64,000 nucleotides of DNA from Archangium primigenium (GTDB lineage Bacteria > Myxococcota > Myxococcia > Myxococcales > Myxococcaceae): the NCBI RefSeq assembly GCF_016904885.1, contig NZ_JADWYI010000001.1, positions 5,456,001 through 5,520,000 of the forward strand. The letters are read 5' to 3'. Below the pieces are notes generated by a model. That model had not been told where the DNA came from. It did no database searches and saw only the letters and a list, made by a program, of their open reading frames with translations. Position numbers and translations under genes: made by a program. Below, piece after piece: positions 35,645 through 44,415 of the stretch (its first letter is position 1; every line of letters starts with the position of its first letter).

Positions 35645-36511
35645 TCAGAGACTGTTTACCGGGCCACCCCACCAGCCCTTACCGTCGAACCGGGCCACGA
35701 ACCTGCCCCCCAAGCCGAAGAGATGATCGCCAATCACTCTCAACCGGTAGAGTGTGACATCCTTGATCTTCTCAAGCCCGTGGGACTCCAGTCGGAAAAT
35801 GCCATCCTTGCCTGCGGCAGCATACAAGGCATCGCGGTACCACGCGAGGCTGGTGATGGTCACAGCGGGCGCCTTTAGCTGCTCCCACGAGTTTCCATGT
35901 CCCCTAAACAGCATCCCGCGAGCCCCGGCGATATAGACCTCATGAGATGAGCGGCAAAGTACCGACAACAGGGTGTAGTTGGTCGGCGACTCCAACTCCG
36001 ACCACTTTTGTCCATGATATCGGAAGAGAGTTCCGGCCTCACCGACCATGTAGACGTCGTCCGCCGAGCAACCATGCACCGCGTTCAGTCGACGCTCTTG
36101 GTCGTCCTGCGCCACGTCCACCTGGTTTCCCGATACCCGCACGCGCTCACCATGGTCTCCGGCGACGAATAACAGGTCATCCGACTCCACCCAGAGAGAT
36201 ACCAGTCCATCCGGGCAGCCCAAGTCGCGGGTCGCCCACATCCCCGCAGGCTCCGTGAAGTGAAGCTGACCGTCCATGTCCACCGCATAGAGCTTTCCGG
36301 TGGAAGACCGAGCCAGATCCGTCACCCAGGCATCGATCTCTCGGAGCTTCGTCCAGGTGACTGGCGTCTCGTGTACCAGGGAAACAATAACGGTGAGGAT
36401 CGAGTCGGGGTCGTCTACGAGTGGAGACAGGTTCACCAGCATTTGCAGATCTCGTGTGTGAGTACCGACAATGCTGATGAAGCTCGTTTGGTGATCCGAC
36501 GCAGTGCTCAT
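35645..36511 (-). CDS. Beta-propeller protein at the end of the T6SS effector operon (immunity candidate)
   Basis: A 288-aa protein without signal peptide. From about residue 40 it shows five to six repeats of the form W-x(5-10)-D/N-x-LYA/VYxxGxxGxxFRxxxxxWxxL, e.g. DDVYMVGEAGTLFRYHG and HEVYIAGARGMLFRGHG, a Kelch/photosynthesis-stability-like propeller. It is the last gene of the minus-strand VgrG operon, 41 bases after the toxin gene, the position where the immunity gene is expected. Propellers are uncommon as immunity proteins, so it may instead shield or carry the toxin. Its base composition is markedly less GC-rich than the core genes. Confidence 0.65.
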   Translation of the reverse strand: MSTASDHQTSFISIVGTHTRDLQMLVNLSPLVDDPDSILTVIVSLVHETPVTWTKLREIDAWVTDLARSSTGKLYAVDMDGQLHFTEPAGMWATRDLGCPDGLVSLWVESDDLLFVAGDHGERVRVSGNQVDVAQDDQERRLNAVHGCSADDVYMVGEAGTLFRYHGQKWSELESPTNYTLLSVLCRSSHEVYIAGARGMLFRGHGNSWEQLKAPAVTITSLAWYRDALYAAAGKDGIFRLESHGLEKIKDVTLYRLRVIGDHLFGLGGRFVARFDGKGWWGGPVNSL

Positions 36512-36552
36512 TCCATTCTCCAGAGTCCTCCCACCGAAGAAAGCCGGTGGGC

Positions 36553-37554
36553 CTAGAAAGCGCCACTCGCCCCTCCATCCGTCTCACTGGACGGTGTCGG
36601 CGTCGAGAGCTTCCATTCGCCTCGACGACCAGGTGGACGAAGCTCTAGGTTGCCTGTGCCACCGCAGATCTCAATGAATTTCCTGTCCACCTCGATGAGA
36701 ATGCACTCAGCCTCCTCCCTAGTTAGGCCCGGCCCGGGGTCAGGAGCACAAAGCTGCGCCTGGGCATCCTGGCGTGCTTCCTTATAGGTGACATTCATGC
36801 CCGACTCCTTGTATCGCTCCCGGTAGGAACGGGCGCGGTCCTTCTGCATCCGGGAGACCCATCCGTGCTCGGTGGTTATATCGGTCCCGTCTTTGAGAGG
36901 GATGCAGGGCGCTGCATCTTCCGTGTAGTTCGGGCAGCCGCCGGCGACCGTCGAGGGTTTGCCCGAGCCGCGGCCCACCTGGAAGTGGGCATTTTGGATG
37001 ACGTGGTGGGACTGAGCACCCGCATGCACCCCTTCCGTCTTGCCCTTCTGGTCCTTGTAGGACTCCACCGGGTAGCGCGCGAGGACTTCGGAGCAACGAG
37101 CCGCATCGGCCGCCGTCATCGACTCCAGTTGCGGCACAGGCACGGCCTCGTTACCCGGCGTGCCCTCGTGGTTCGAGGTCGTCATGTCCAGATGCCGGAC
37201 GACATTCTCCCCCTCGAACTGGACGTCCATGGACCACGACAGGAAGTACACCTTGCCGGATAGTTGGTGGTTGACGACGCCCTGTCCGAAGGACTTTGTC
37301 GCAGCCTCGTCCCCCGTGCTCTTCTTGAAGTAGGACTTGTCGCGAAGCATCGCCTCCTTGCCGCCGATAAGCACTGTCTTGCTCCCGCTCGTCATGTCCG
37401 ATGCGGAAGACGAGATTGGGTACGGAATGGGAACGGGGCCAGCGGGTGGTCCTGGCGGAGAGAGGCAGACGTCCGGAAATGCGGCCGTGACCTGCCCCGA
37501 GCCAGTCTTGCACGAGATGGAGCGACCGTTGGCGTAGGCATTGTTTCCCATCAT
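36553..37554 (-). CDS. T6SS effector: PAAR-like (DUF4150) domain with SHH-type nuclease toxin
   Basis: A 333-aa protein. Residues 1 to about 135 match DUF4150 (NNAYANGRSISCKTGSG, the PDVCLSPPGPPAGPVPIPYP segment, KEAMLRDKSYFKKSTGDE), which caps the VgrG spike. After a linker, the C-terminal domain has AQSHHVIQNAHFQ (His183, His184), APCIPLKDG and a His/Trp helix TEHGWVSRMQ; this is the SHH signature of HNH/Endo VII-type polymorphic toxin nucleases, so DNA is the likely target. The start overlaps the stop of the ketosynthase-like gene (ATGA). Start 37554 or 37551 are both possible since two ATGs adjoin. Confidence 0.8.
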   Translation of the reverse strand: MMGNNAYANGRSISCKTGSGQVTAAFPDVCLSPPGPPAGPVPIPYPISSSASDMTSGSKTVLIGGKEAMLRDKSYFKKSTGDEAATKSFGQGVVNHQLSGKVYFLSWSMDVQFEGENVVRHLDMTTSNHEGTPGNEAVPVPQLESMTAADAARCSEVLARYPVESYKDQKGKTEGVHAGAQSHHVIQNAHFQVGRGSGKPSTVAGGCPNYTEDAAPCIPLKDGTDITTEHGWVSRMQKDRARSYRERYKESGMNVTYKEARQDAQAQLCAPDPGPGLTREEAECILIEVDRKFIEICGGTGNLELRPPGRRGEWKLSTPTPSSETDGGASGAF

Positions 37555-38621
37555 CCACCTCTTTGAGGCGCGGCCACGACGCAGGCCGCGCGCCCAGGTC
37601 CTTGTGATGAAGCGAACAGGGCAGCACTGCGGCCAGGTGCATACCCATGCGCCATGCCGACGGCCGTGAGCACCAACATACATGCGGGAAGTGCCGCCCC
37701 GACGTCCCCCAGGATTTCCGCAGGCAGCCATAGGGGAAAGAAGGGCCTCGGCTCGCGAAAGAGCCGGGCGAAGGCGGTCGATACTTCCATGAAGGCGGTC
37801 CGCTCGCCCGTGACATCACCTACGCGAAAGTCCACATCACGGAGCGCCAGTCGGGACTCAGCCAGAGCCAGCCGTAGAGCCTGGGCGAGACCTTCCGCCA
37901 AGTTCGCGGCATCCTGCTTCCCAACCGAGAGCTCCTCGGCCAAGCCTACGCCCAGGATGTCCATCACTGAGGGAGTTCGGGTTCCGGCCCGCGTGACCCA
38001 TAGCGCCGCGGCAGCTTCCGAGGGAATCACCCCATCCGAGTTCGACTCCGTTTTCAGGCGGTCCTGGCGCTCAAGCCAGTGGAGTGCGTTGTGGCCCACC
38101 AGTGAGTCGGCAGCCGCAACAAGGCAGCCGTCGCACTCACGACGCGCCAGCAACTGGCGAGCCACCTCAAGGGCGTGGAAGATGCCTAGCGCGCCCAGGC
38201 GAAAGGTTCGCGAACCGTGGCCGAGCGGTACAGTGAGCCGCGATTGGACCTCCCCCAGCACCTGCGCGTCCACGTCCCCGGGAAGATCCTGCCTCTCTGG
38301 CCCACCGAGGGCGAGCAGCAACGGAACGGGCCGCAGCGGCGCTTCCACCCAACGCTCACGCCGGGCTAAGCACTCTTGAAGAGCCCTCACTAGCAGCGGC
38401 ACGCAACGGCGGAATCCATGACCCGAGCGCACGATTTCAGGAACGGACGCGCCGATGATGGGTCTGTGACGCGTGTCGTGGAAGGGCAGTTCTTGAAAGC
38501 GAGGCAGGCGAGCACGCACGGCGGCGCTGGCAGAGGCCGCATTCAGACCGACGGGGCACACCATACCCACGCCCTGCACCACCAGCTTCGCACCTGGAGC
38601 GCCCAGTCCCAGTGTACTCAT
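37551..38621 (-). CDS. Ketosynthase-like (thiolase-fold) T6SS accessory protein, no active-site Cys
   Basis: A 356-aa protein with the fold of beta-ketoacyl synthases: an N-terminal VVQGVGMVCPVGLNAAS strand-turn and the mid-region AAADSLVGHNALHWLERQDRLKTESNSDG. In true synthases the nucleophile elbow reads like TACASG; here the matching segment is RLGALGIFHALEVARQL, with Ala or Leu in place of Cys. It is therefore unlikely to condense acyl groups. Relatives are found with DUF2169 and DUF4150 genes in T6SS effector loci, presumably as loading adaptors. Its start overlaps the DUF2169 stop and its stop overlaps the effector start. Confidence 0.8.
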   Translation of the reverse strand: MSTLGLGAPGAKLVVQGVGMVCPVGLNAASASAAVRARLPRFQELPFHDTRHRPIIGASVPEIVRSGHGFRRCVPLLVRALQECLARRERWVEAPLRPVPLLLALGGPERQDLPGDVDAQVLGEVQSRLTVPLGHGSRTFRLGALGIFHALEVARQLLARRECDGCLVAAADSLVGHNALHWLERQDRLKTESNSDGVIPSEAAAALWVTRAGTRTPSVMDILGVGLAEELSVGKQDAANLAEGLAQALRLALAESRLALRDVDFRVGDVTGERTAFMEVSTAFARLFREPRPFFPLWLPAEILGDVGAALPACMLVLTAVGMAHGYAPGRSAALFASSQGPGRAACVVAAPQRGG

Positions 38622-39691
38622 ACGGCTCCCCGTCCCCAGCGGATGTAGCGCTTGCCTGTCTGCCGCGCACGCTCTCGACCAAGCGTAGTGCCCACCTGCA
38701 CCTCTCGCAAATGCGTTGGTTTCCCCTCCAGACGCGCTGTGGCCCGCCAGACGAGCACGCAGCGTTTCTCATCTGGCAGGAGCATAATGGTATCGAGGAG
38801 CCCCAGCAGGTCGCGAGGACCCGAGCGGTAATGGAGCGTTACCGGGACGGACAGTCGCGGGAGCGTGAACGCCCACCGGCCATCGGGTGTCCCTCCGGTC
38901 AGCAACACCTGTTCCCCCCCCTTGAGATACGGACAAGTCTGGTCCTCGGGTGCGCCTTGGAAGTAGCGGTCGTCAAAATCGAGCGGGAGGAAGGGAAAAC
39001 GCGAATCGCGCCATGCTTGGTCATAGGTTCCCGCGTACAGGCGCCTGGGTGTCCAGTTGCGGCTGATGAAGCCCAACCCCATGGGGCGAGGCCGATCCAT
39101 GGGACTTGTAATGAGTCGCTCCGGATCCTCCAAGTTGGGCAGAGGCGTATCACGGATGCGGTCATGTGTCCGCGCATGGATGCCGACCCCTACCGTGTTG
39201 GCCGCCTCATACACATGCCGACGAACATCCGGATGGCTGAGGTCAGCCCCTCCAAAGGCGCGCTCGTAGAGCAATGGCAGCTTCACGAAGGGCTGGGGAC
39301 GCGAGGGACGATGCCCCCTTACCAGAGTGCGCTCCCATACCCTGTCCCCGAAGACGTGGAGCACCTTGCGCACGGAGCCTACCTTCAGTCCCACCAGCAT
39401 CGACTCCACTGGTTCACCCCTTGGCGCATACGCGTTGCCGAGCACGAGCACGTCCGTCAGTGGCTTGCGCAGCGCGAAGTCAGACTCCCAGCGCACGCTG
39501 CTGAGTCCAGGCTCTCCGTGGAAGACGTCGGCCCTCACCGCAGGCGACTGCTCTATGGCGGGTACGCAGGTCCCATCCGGCCCGACATCAAATGTTCCCT
39601 TTACAACTGTAAGTACATGCTCGTGGCCGTGCTTATCCGTGGCTAGTGATAGCCCCGCCTGGAGCGGCGCCAGCAGGTTATCGATGATCAT
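38618..39691 (-). CDS. DUF2169 domain protein, T6SS effector adaptor
   Basis: A 357-aa protein recognised by its opening (LLAPLQAGLSLATDKHGHEHV, then VVKGTFDV), SSVRWESDFALRKPLTDVLVLG and FVKLPLLYERAFGG, all typical of DUF2169. DUF2169 genes accompany PAAR-like effectors (for example near tde2 in Agrobacterium) and are thought to act as chaperones or loading factors. Start ATG 39691 follows GGAG; it overlaps the end of the TIGR02270-like gene by 14 bases and its stop overlaps the ketosynthase-like start (ATGA), so the whole block is translated as a unit. Confidence 0.88.
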   Translation of the reverse strand: MIIDNLLAPLQAGLSLATDKHGHEHVLTVVKGTFDVGPDGTCVPAIEQSPAVRADVFHGEPGLSSVRWESDFALRKPLTDVLVLGNAYAPRGEPVESMLVGLKVGSVRKVLHVFGDRVWERTLVRGHRPSRPQPFVKLPLLYERAFGGADLSHPDVRRHVYEAANTVGVGIHARTHDRIRDTPLPNLEDPERLITSPMDRPRPMGLGFISRNWTPRRLYAGTYDQAWRDSRFPFLPLDFDDRYFQGAPEDQTCPYLKGGEQVLLTGGTPDGRWAFTLPRLSVPVTLHYRSGPRDLLGLLDTIMLLPDEKRCVLVWRATARLEGKPTHLREVQVGTTLGRERARQTGKRYIRWGRGAV

Positions 39692-41090
39692 AGGAACTCC
39701 AAGCGTCCGCTCTCCATTTGCATAGCGCGCGCCCCGACGAGGCGAGCACCTCCCGGGCCTGCGTGAGTTGTCGTAGCTGTCGGCGTGTGCTTGCACGAGG
39801 GTTGACCCGCAGCATCCCACGGCTCCCGAGCGCAAGCTGCCGAGCCAGCACATGCCGCCGCCGCATCGCAGCCGTCTGAAGCGCGTCGACGAGAACCTCG
39901 CCGCTCAACGGCCGGCCTCCCAGATAGCGGATGCCAGCATCGAAGCCGCTCCGCGTCTTCCGCCACCACTCGCGCACGGCATCAGGCTCGGCAATAAGCA
40001 GCCCATCCTCTGGAGAAAGCGACAGATCCGCGTCCAAGTCCTCTTCCTCCAGCGGGATGGGCTCCTCCTGCCCGGCGTCGGACACCTCGCGAATGAATTG
40101 ATCCTCCAACACCAGCCCGGTGATGGCGCAAAACGCCTCCGCCGCAACCCGGCCAGTCCAATCATCACTGATCAGTTCCACGCACCTATCTGCGGCTTCC
40201 ACCCATCCGCTGTAACCGAGCGCCCAGAGGGCATCCTTGCGCAACTTGGGGTTGTCCAGACAGTCCATTAATCGCTGGACCTCCGCTCGACCACCCACTA
40301 AAGACATCCAGACAAACAAAGAGCCCGAATCCGGCTCGCGTGTCGCAAGGACCTGTTGGCACAGATCCCATGACTCACGATGCCCTCGCAAGAGCCCCAC
40401 CGCGATGGCCGGCTCGCGCAACTCGGGACGACTGAGCAGTTTGCGCAGCACCTCGGGTTTGACGGCCAGGGAGGGGCATGATTCAGCTAGGCGTAATGCC
40501 CCGGCGACCACCGCAGGCTCTTCGCTGGAGAGGAAGGCATCCAGTGTGTCACAGGATGGCTCGTCCCTGAAGGCGAGAACCTCCAGCACGGCGGCCTGGA
40601 CATCGGCTCCGTATTCTATAAGAAGGGGCATCAGCCGAGCGGCAACATCCTGCCTCTCGCAGAGTTCTAGGGACCGCTGGAGGGCACGACGGAGAGTGGG
40701 ACCGGCCTGCCCGAAGCACTCGAACACGGCCCTTGCCGCTGGCTCGCTCCAACCCTCGAGGAGTGCCCGGGCACCGGCGCTCACGCGCAAGGGTTCCCCC
40801 GCTACTTCTTCCTCTTCAAGGTCAAGCAATGGCAGCAGCAGTCGCTCGGCGACGGGTGCTCCACCGACTGCCAAGCCTTGGAGATGGGCCAGCAAGCGAG
40901 GCTCAATCCGTTCCGCCACTTCTGACAACGAGAAAGCCGGTGCGACGAGGTGTCGTTCCCATTGCCACCAGAGGAACGTCGCCTCGTCCAGGTGCTGCTC
41001 GACCACATCCCAGAGGATGTCTTCAGCGTGCTGCTCTAAAGCGAAGGCAGGTAGGGTCAGGAGGTCCATCTCCTTCGGATCATACATCAC
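39678..41090 (-). CDS. TIGR02270-type HEAT-repeat protein of T6SS loci
   Basis: A 470-aa protein with an opening typical of the TIGR02270 family (EQHAEDILWDVVEQHLDEATFLWWQWER, then SLSEVAERIEPRLLAHLQGL written here in parts) followed by helical HEAT-like repeats (AAVLEVLAFRDEPSCDTL, ALWALGYSGWVEAADRC). An acidic patch EEEDLDADLSLSPEDG lies near 345. Members are found next to DUF2169 and VgrG genes in proteobacteria and myxobacteria. The role is unknown; a scaffold for effector assembly is plausible. It overlaps the DUF2169 start. Confidence 0.82.
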   Translation of the reverse strand: MMYDPKEMDLLTLPAFALEQHAEDILWDVVEQHLDEATFLWWQWERHLVAPAFSLSEVAERIEPRLLAHLQGLAVGGAPVAERLLLPLLDLEEEEVAGEPLRVSAGARALLEGWSEPAARAVFECFGQAGPTLRRALQRSLELCERQDVAARLMPLLIEYGADVQAAVLEVLAFRDEPSCDTLDAFLSSEEPAVVAGALRLAESCPSLAVKPEVLRKLLSRPELREPAIAVGLLRGHRESWDLCQQVLATREPDSGSLFVWMSLVGGRAEVQRLMDCLDNPKLRKDALWALGYSGWVEAADRCVELISDDWTGRVAAEAFCAITGLVLEDQFIREVSDAGQEEPIPLEEEDLDADLSLSPEDGLLIAEPDAVREWWRKTRSGFDAGIRYLGGRPLSGEVLVDALQTAAMRRRHVLARQLALGSRGMLRVNPRASTRRQLRQLTQAREVLASSGRALCKWRADAWSSYDHR

Positions 41091-41299
41091 AACAGCGAAA
41101 AACAGGCCTCTTCAGAGCCGCCGTCATCTTTTCACCCAACAAGGCTGGGACTGAGTCGCTTCTGGCTCTCTCGTGCTTCGTATGCTCTACGCGCAAGTGC
41201 CGATCTCCGCTTGTCGTAGCGACAGGCTCCCTTGCTCACGGAGCACAAGCAATGCGAGAGTGGGACAAAAGCGGATCAGTCCCACGCATACCCATGTCA
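41091..41299. other. Gap inside the T6SS operon
   Basis: These 209 bases separate the DUF6484 and TIGR02270-like genes. Base composition is closer to even than in the core genome, with AT-rich pieces such as CACTAATTAATCT next to the DUF6484 stop. I see no hairpin terminator and no credible coding frame. Confidence 0.5.
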
Positions 41300-41815
41300 C
41301 TAATTAATCTCCACTGAGCCGCCTTTGATGCGGTGGGCTCCAGTGGCGCGGGACTCAAGTTGTGTCCCCTTGACGATGACCTTGCCATTTCGACGCAATG
41401 TAATGCTGGCCTCTCCACACCGGAGGACCACCTCATCCCGTCCCTCGATGGTAACGCGCTTGCCATCAATGCGAGCTTCCACGGCGGGTGGAGGCGCTTC
41501 GCGTAGGGGAGCTAGCAAGGCGTTTAGTAGTGGTGTCGCATTGGTCTCCTGGATGAATCCCATGATGAAGGGGAGGCGTGGATCTCCATTTTCGAAAAGG
41601 AGGACAACCTTCTGTTGTTGGGCGACGGCTGCCTGGATCACGGTCGCGTCGACTGCCACCGCCAGCCTGGCGGGTACGGGTCCAGCGGTGTTTCCTGGAA
41701 AGTCCACGAGTAGCGAACCTGAGGCATCGGCACCGGTAAGGCGGCCGGCCCGGCTACCCAGGAAGGGCTCTTGGGATTGCAATTCTGAAAGGAAGCGCTT
41801 GCTCTCAGGTTTCAT
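41300..41815 (-). CDS. DUF6484 T6SS-associated protein
   Basis: A 171-aa protein matching DUF6484: FLGSRAGRLTGADASGSLLVDFPGN near the start, the strand KVVLLFENGDPRLPFIMGFIQE and a C-terminal beta section (VTIEGRDEVVLRCGEASITLRRNG) that looks like the tail repeats of VgrG. Members occur between vgrG and DUF2169 genes in T6SS loci and may be spike-like extensions. It is the second gene behind vgrG on the minus strand. Confidence 0.8.
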   Translation of the reverse strand: MKPESKRFLSELQSQEPFLGSRAGRLTGADASGSLLVDFPGNTAGPVPARLAVAVDATVIQAAVAQQQKVVLLFENGDPRLPFIMGFIQETNATPLLNALLAPLREAPPPAVEARIDGKRVTIEGRDEVVLRCGEASITLRRNGKVIVKGTQLESRATGAHRIKGGSVEIN

Positions 41816-41980
41816 GCTTATGTCCGCTCGGTCCGAAAGTGCAGCGAGTGTACCTCGTGCGGCCCTCTTGCAGTGGCGGGTAGGTGCGCCTATGAAAAAG
41901 ATGCGACGCGAGTCAGTACAGACATTTTCTTGACACCCACCGGATCCGACACGACGAGCCTACAAGTTGTTGCTGCGAAT

Positions 41981-44245
41981 CTAATTCTCCGAGATCTTCC
42001 CTCCCTTGATGATCACGTCCCCGCTGGCGGTAACCTCGATCTTCGCTCCCTTGATGACCACGTCCCCGTTCTTCTTCACCTGAAAGGTGGCGGAGCCGAC
42101 CTTGAGGGTGAACTGCTCCTGGGCCACCAGCGAGAGTTCCTTGGCGGAGATCGTGTAGGACTCCTTGACGGCGTGGTTGAGCTTGCCGCCCACGCTCAGC
42201 CGCAGATCCTTGCCCACCGTGAGCGTGCGCGACTGGTCGATCTGCTCGGACATGTCTCCGCCCACCTGGAGGGTCCGTGAGCCCATCACCTTCTCGGACT
42301 TCTTCGCGCCCACCACCTCCACCTTGGCGCCTCCGACCTGCTCGGACTTGAGGCCCCCCACCAACTGGTTGAGGGCACCTCCCACCGAGACGGCGTAGCC
42401 CCCCCCGATGCTGAGCATCTTGCCCAGGCCCACCGTCTCCACCGAGGCCAGGGCCACCGCCACACTCTGGCCGCCACCGACCTGGATGGCTTGGTCCCCC
42501 ACGATGGTCTCGGAGTGGTTGCCCTCCACCACCGTCGAGCGATCCTGCCTCACCTCCAGGCTCTGGTTGCCGCCAATGAGCGAGTCGTCGTTCTGCTTCA
42601 CCTCGAGGGTCTGGGAGCCCTCGATCGTGCGGCGGCGATCCTTCTTCACCCGCAGCGTCTCGTGGCCACGGACTTCCTGCGTCTTGTCGTTCTCCACGAC
42701 GATCTGGAAGTCCTTCTGGGCGTGCAGGTAGATCTGCTCCTGGCCCGCCGCGTCCTCGAAGCGCAGCTCGTTGGAGCCATTGCCACCCGGGCTCGAGCTG
42801 GAGCGCAGCGTGCTCTGGGTCTTGTCCCCGGGCAGATCGAGGGGCGGCGGATTCTGGCCGTTGTAGACGCTCCCGGTGACGATGGGCCGGTCGGGATCTC
42901 CCTCGAGGAACTCCACCACGACCTCGTGCCCGATGCGCGGCAGGTAGAGCGCGCCCCAACCCGGCCCCGCCCAGGCTTGACTCACCCGGATCCAGCACGA
43001 GCTCTTGTCGTCCCGCTGGCCCTCTCGGTCCCAGTGGAACTGGACCTTGATCCGACCGTACTCATCGGTGTGGATCTCTTGCCCGGGCGGCCCCACGACC
43101 AGGGCCGTCTGGGCTCCCGCGATGACGGGCCGCCGGGTCTCGCGCGGCGGGCGGTAGGGCACCTGGGCCGGCAGGCAGGTGAACTCGTTGAGGTAGCCTT
43201 CCTTCCCGTCGGGCCGTGCTTGCAAGAGGGTGAGGACCTCGGGCTGGCGGCCCACGTGCTTGACGGAGCGCAGCAGGTAGCCGCGGTTGAACGTGCCCAC
43301 CGGGTGCTCGTCCAGCTCGAAGCCGTGGCCCGGGCTCAGACGCCGGCAGTTGCTGGCCCCCTCCAGCTGCTCCACCTGCGCGCGGAGCTCCTCCAGGCGG
43401 ACCTTGGCCAGGGCCTTGCCCGCGCCGGGCTCCTCGTAGCGGGCGGGGTAGTCGTAGATCTCGAGCGCCGCCTCTCCCGCGTCGTCCGTGGTGTTCGCGG
43501 TCAACAACTGGCCGGGCCGCACGAAGTTGAAGTCTCGCAGCACCACCGCGCCGGGCTGCACCTGCACCCGCGAGGCGAACGCATGCACCGACTCGCGACT
43601 CGCCACCATCTTGCTGTCCTCGCGAAAGACGACGCGGGCCTCTCCTGGCAGGGAGGGCACGGTCTGGGACGCGTCGTTGAGCACCATCACGTGCGCGCCC
43701 TCGGCATGCTCGAAGTAATAGAAGATGCCCGCTTCCTCGAGCAGCCGGTGCACGAACTCCAGATCCGACTCGCGGTACTGCACACAGTAGTTCCGGGGGC
43801 GGTAGGCGCCGGTGAGCGCGAGCCGATGCTCCACCCGCGCCTCGCCGAGGACCTCGTGCACGATGTCTGGAACGGACAGCTCCTGGAAGATGCGGCTGCG
43901 GCGGGTATGCCGGAGCGTCCACAAGCGGGGGACCACCAGGACGCGGTGACGCTGCTTCTCCGGAGACGCTCCCGCATCCCAGCGGGTGATGCGCGCCACG
44001 AGCCCATGGAAGAAGCGCGCCGTTCCATCGCCGAGGTGCACCGTCAACAGCGCGCTCTGGCCCAGCAAGCTCTGCTCCTGCACCTCCACGGTGGATGACG
44101 CCGCCAGGGTCACCTCGAGGGAATAGGGCTGGGAGAGGGTCTCGTGCGCCTCGAAGCTCACGACCGCGAGCTCTCCCGCCGCATGCGGTCCCATCTGAAA
44201 CTCGAACTCAGCCTGATTGGCCCGGAGCGCGGCAGTCGCGATCAC
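41981..44245 (-). CDS. vgrG: Type VI secretion tip protein VgrG (first copy, heads the effector operon)
   Basis: A 754-aa spike protein. Start GTG 44245 was chosen: AAGGGGGA precedes it and the product opens [19 protein letters not shown] as other VgrGs do; ATG at 44341 or 44194 are less fitting. The gp27-like part includes [20 protein letters not shown], the gp5 OB-fold has [20 protein letters not shown] and [20 protein letters not shown]. The last 200 residues are beta-helix repeats ([30 protein letters not shown]) with no extra effector domain. The spike would carry the PAAR-like toxin encoded four genes downstream. Confidence 0.95.
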   Translation of the reverse strand: MIATAALRANQAEFEFQMGPHAAGELAVVSFEAHETLSQPYSLEVTLAASSTVEVQEQSLLGQSALLTVHLGDGTARFFHGLVARITRWDAGASPEKQRHRVLVVPRLWTLRHTRRSRIFQELSVPDIVHEVLGEARVEHRLALTGAYRPRNYCVQYRESDLEFVHRLLEEAGIFYYFEHAEGAHVMVLNDASQTVPSLPGEARVVFREDSKMVASRESVHAFASRVQVQPGAVVLRDFNFVRPGQLLTANTTDDAGEAALEIYDYPARYEEPGAGKALAKVRLEELRAQVEQLEGASNCRRLSPGHGFELDEHPVGTFNRGYLLRSVKHVGRQPEVLTLLQARPDGKEGYLNEFTCLPAQVPYRPPRETRRPVIAGAQTALVVGPPGQEIHTDEYGRIKVQFHWDREGQRDDKSSCWIRVSQAWAGPGWGALYLPRIGHEVVVEFLEGDPDRPIVTGSVYNGQNPPPLDLPGDKTQSTLRSSSSPGGNGSNELRFEDAAGQEQIYLHAQKDFQIVVENDKTQEVRGHETLRVKKDRRRTIEGSQTLEVKQNDDSLIGGNQSLEVRQDRSTVVEGNHSETIVGDQAIQVGGGQSVAVALASVETVGLGKMLSIGGGYAVSVGGALNQLVGGLKSEQVGGAKVEVVGAKKSEKVMGSRTLQVGGDMSEQIDQSRTLTVGKDLRLSVGGKLNHAVKESYTISAKELSLVAQEQFTLKVGSATFQVKKNGDVVIKGAKIEVTASGDVIIKGGKISEN

Positions 44246-44415
44246 GAAGTCCCCCTTCAGTTCATGCGCCTGGGTGGAGAAAGCATGTCCTGTCACCTCC
44301 ACGCAACAGGGCGGCCTGTTGGTGTGTCGACGTTTTTTCAATTCCGCCTGTCATGCGCGCGGGCGGCTCGCGTTAGGCTCGTGCGCGAGGGTGTTCTCGC
44401 GAGGCGAGGGGGCGC
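44246..44415. other. Divergent vgrG-vgrG control region
   Basis: A 170-bp gap between two divergent vgrG genes with short T and A runs (GTTTTTTCAATT at about 44330) unlike the surrounding GC-rich DNA. It must contain both promoters. No palindrome or enhancer-type sigma-54 site (GG-N10-GC) could be assigned with confidence. Confidence 0.4.
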
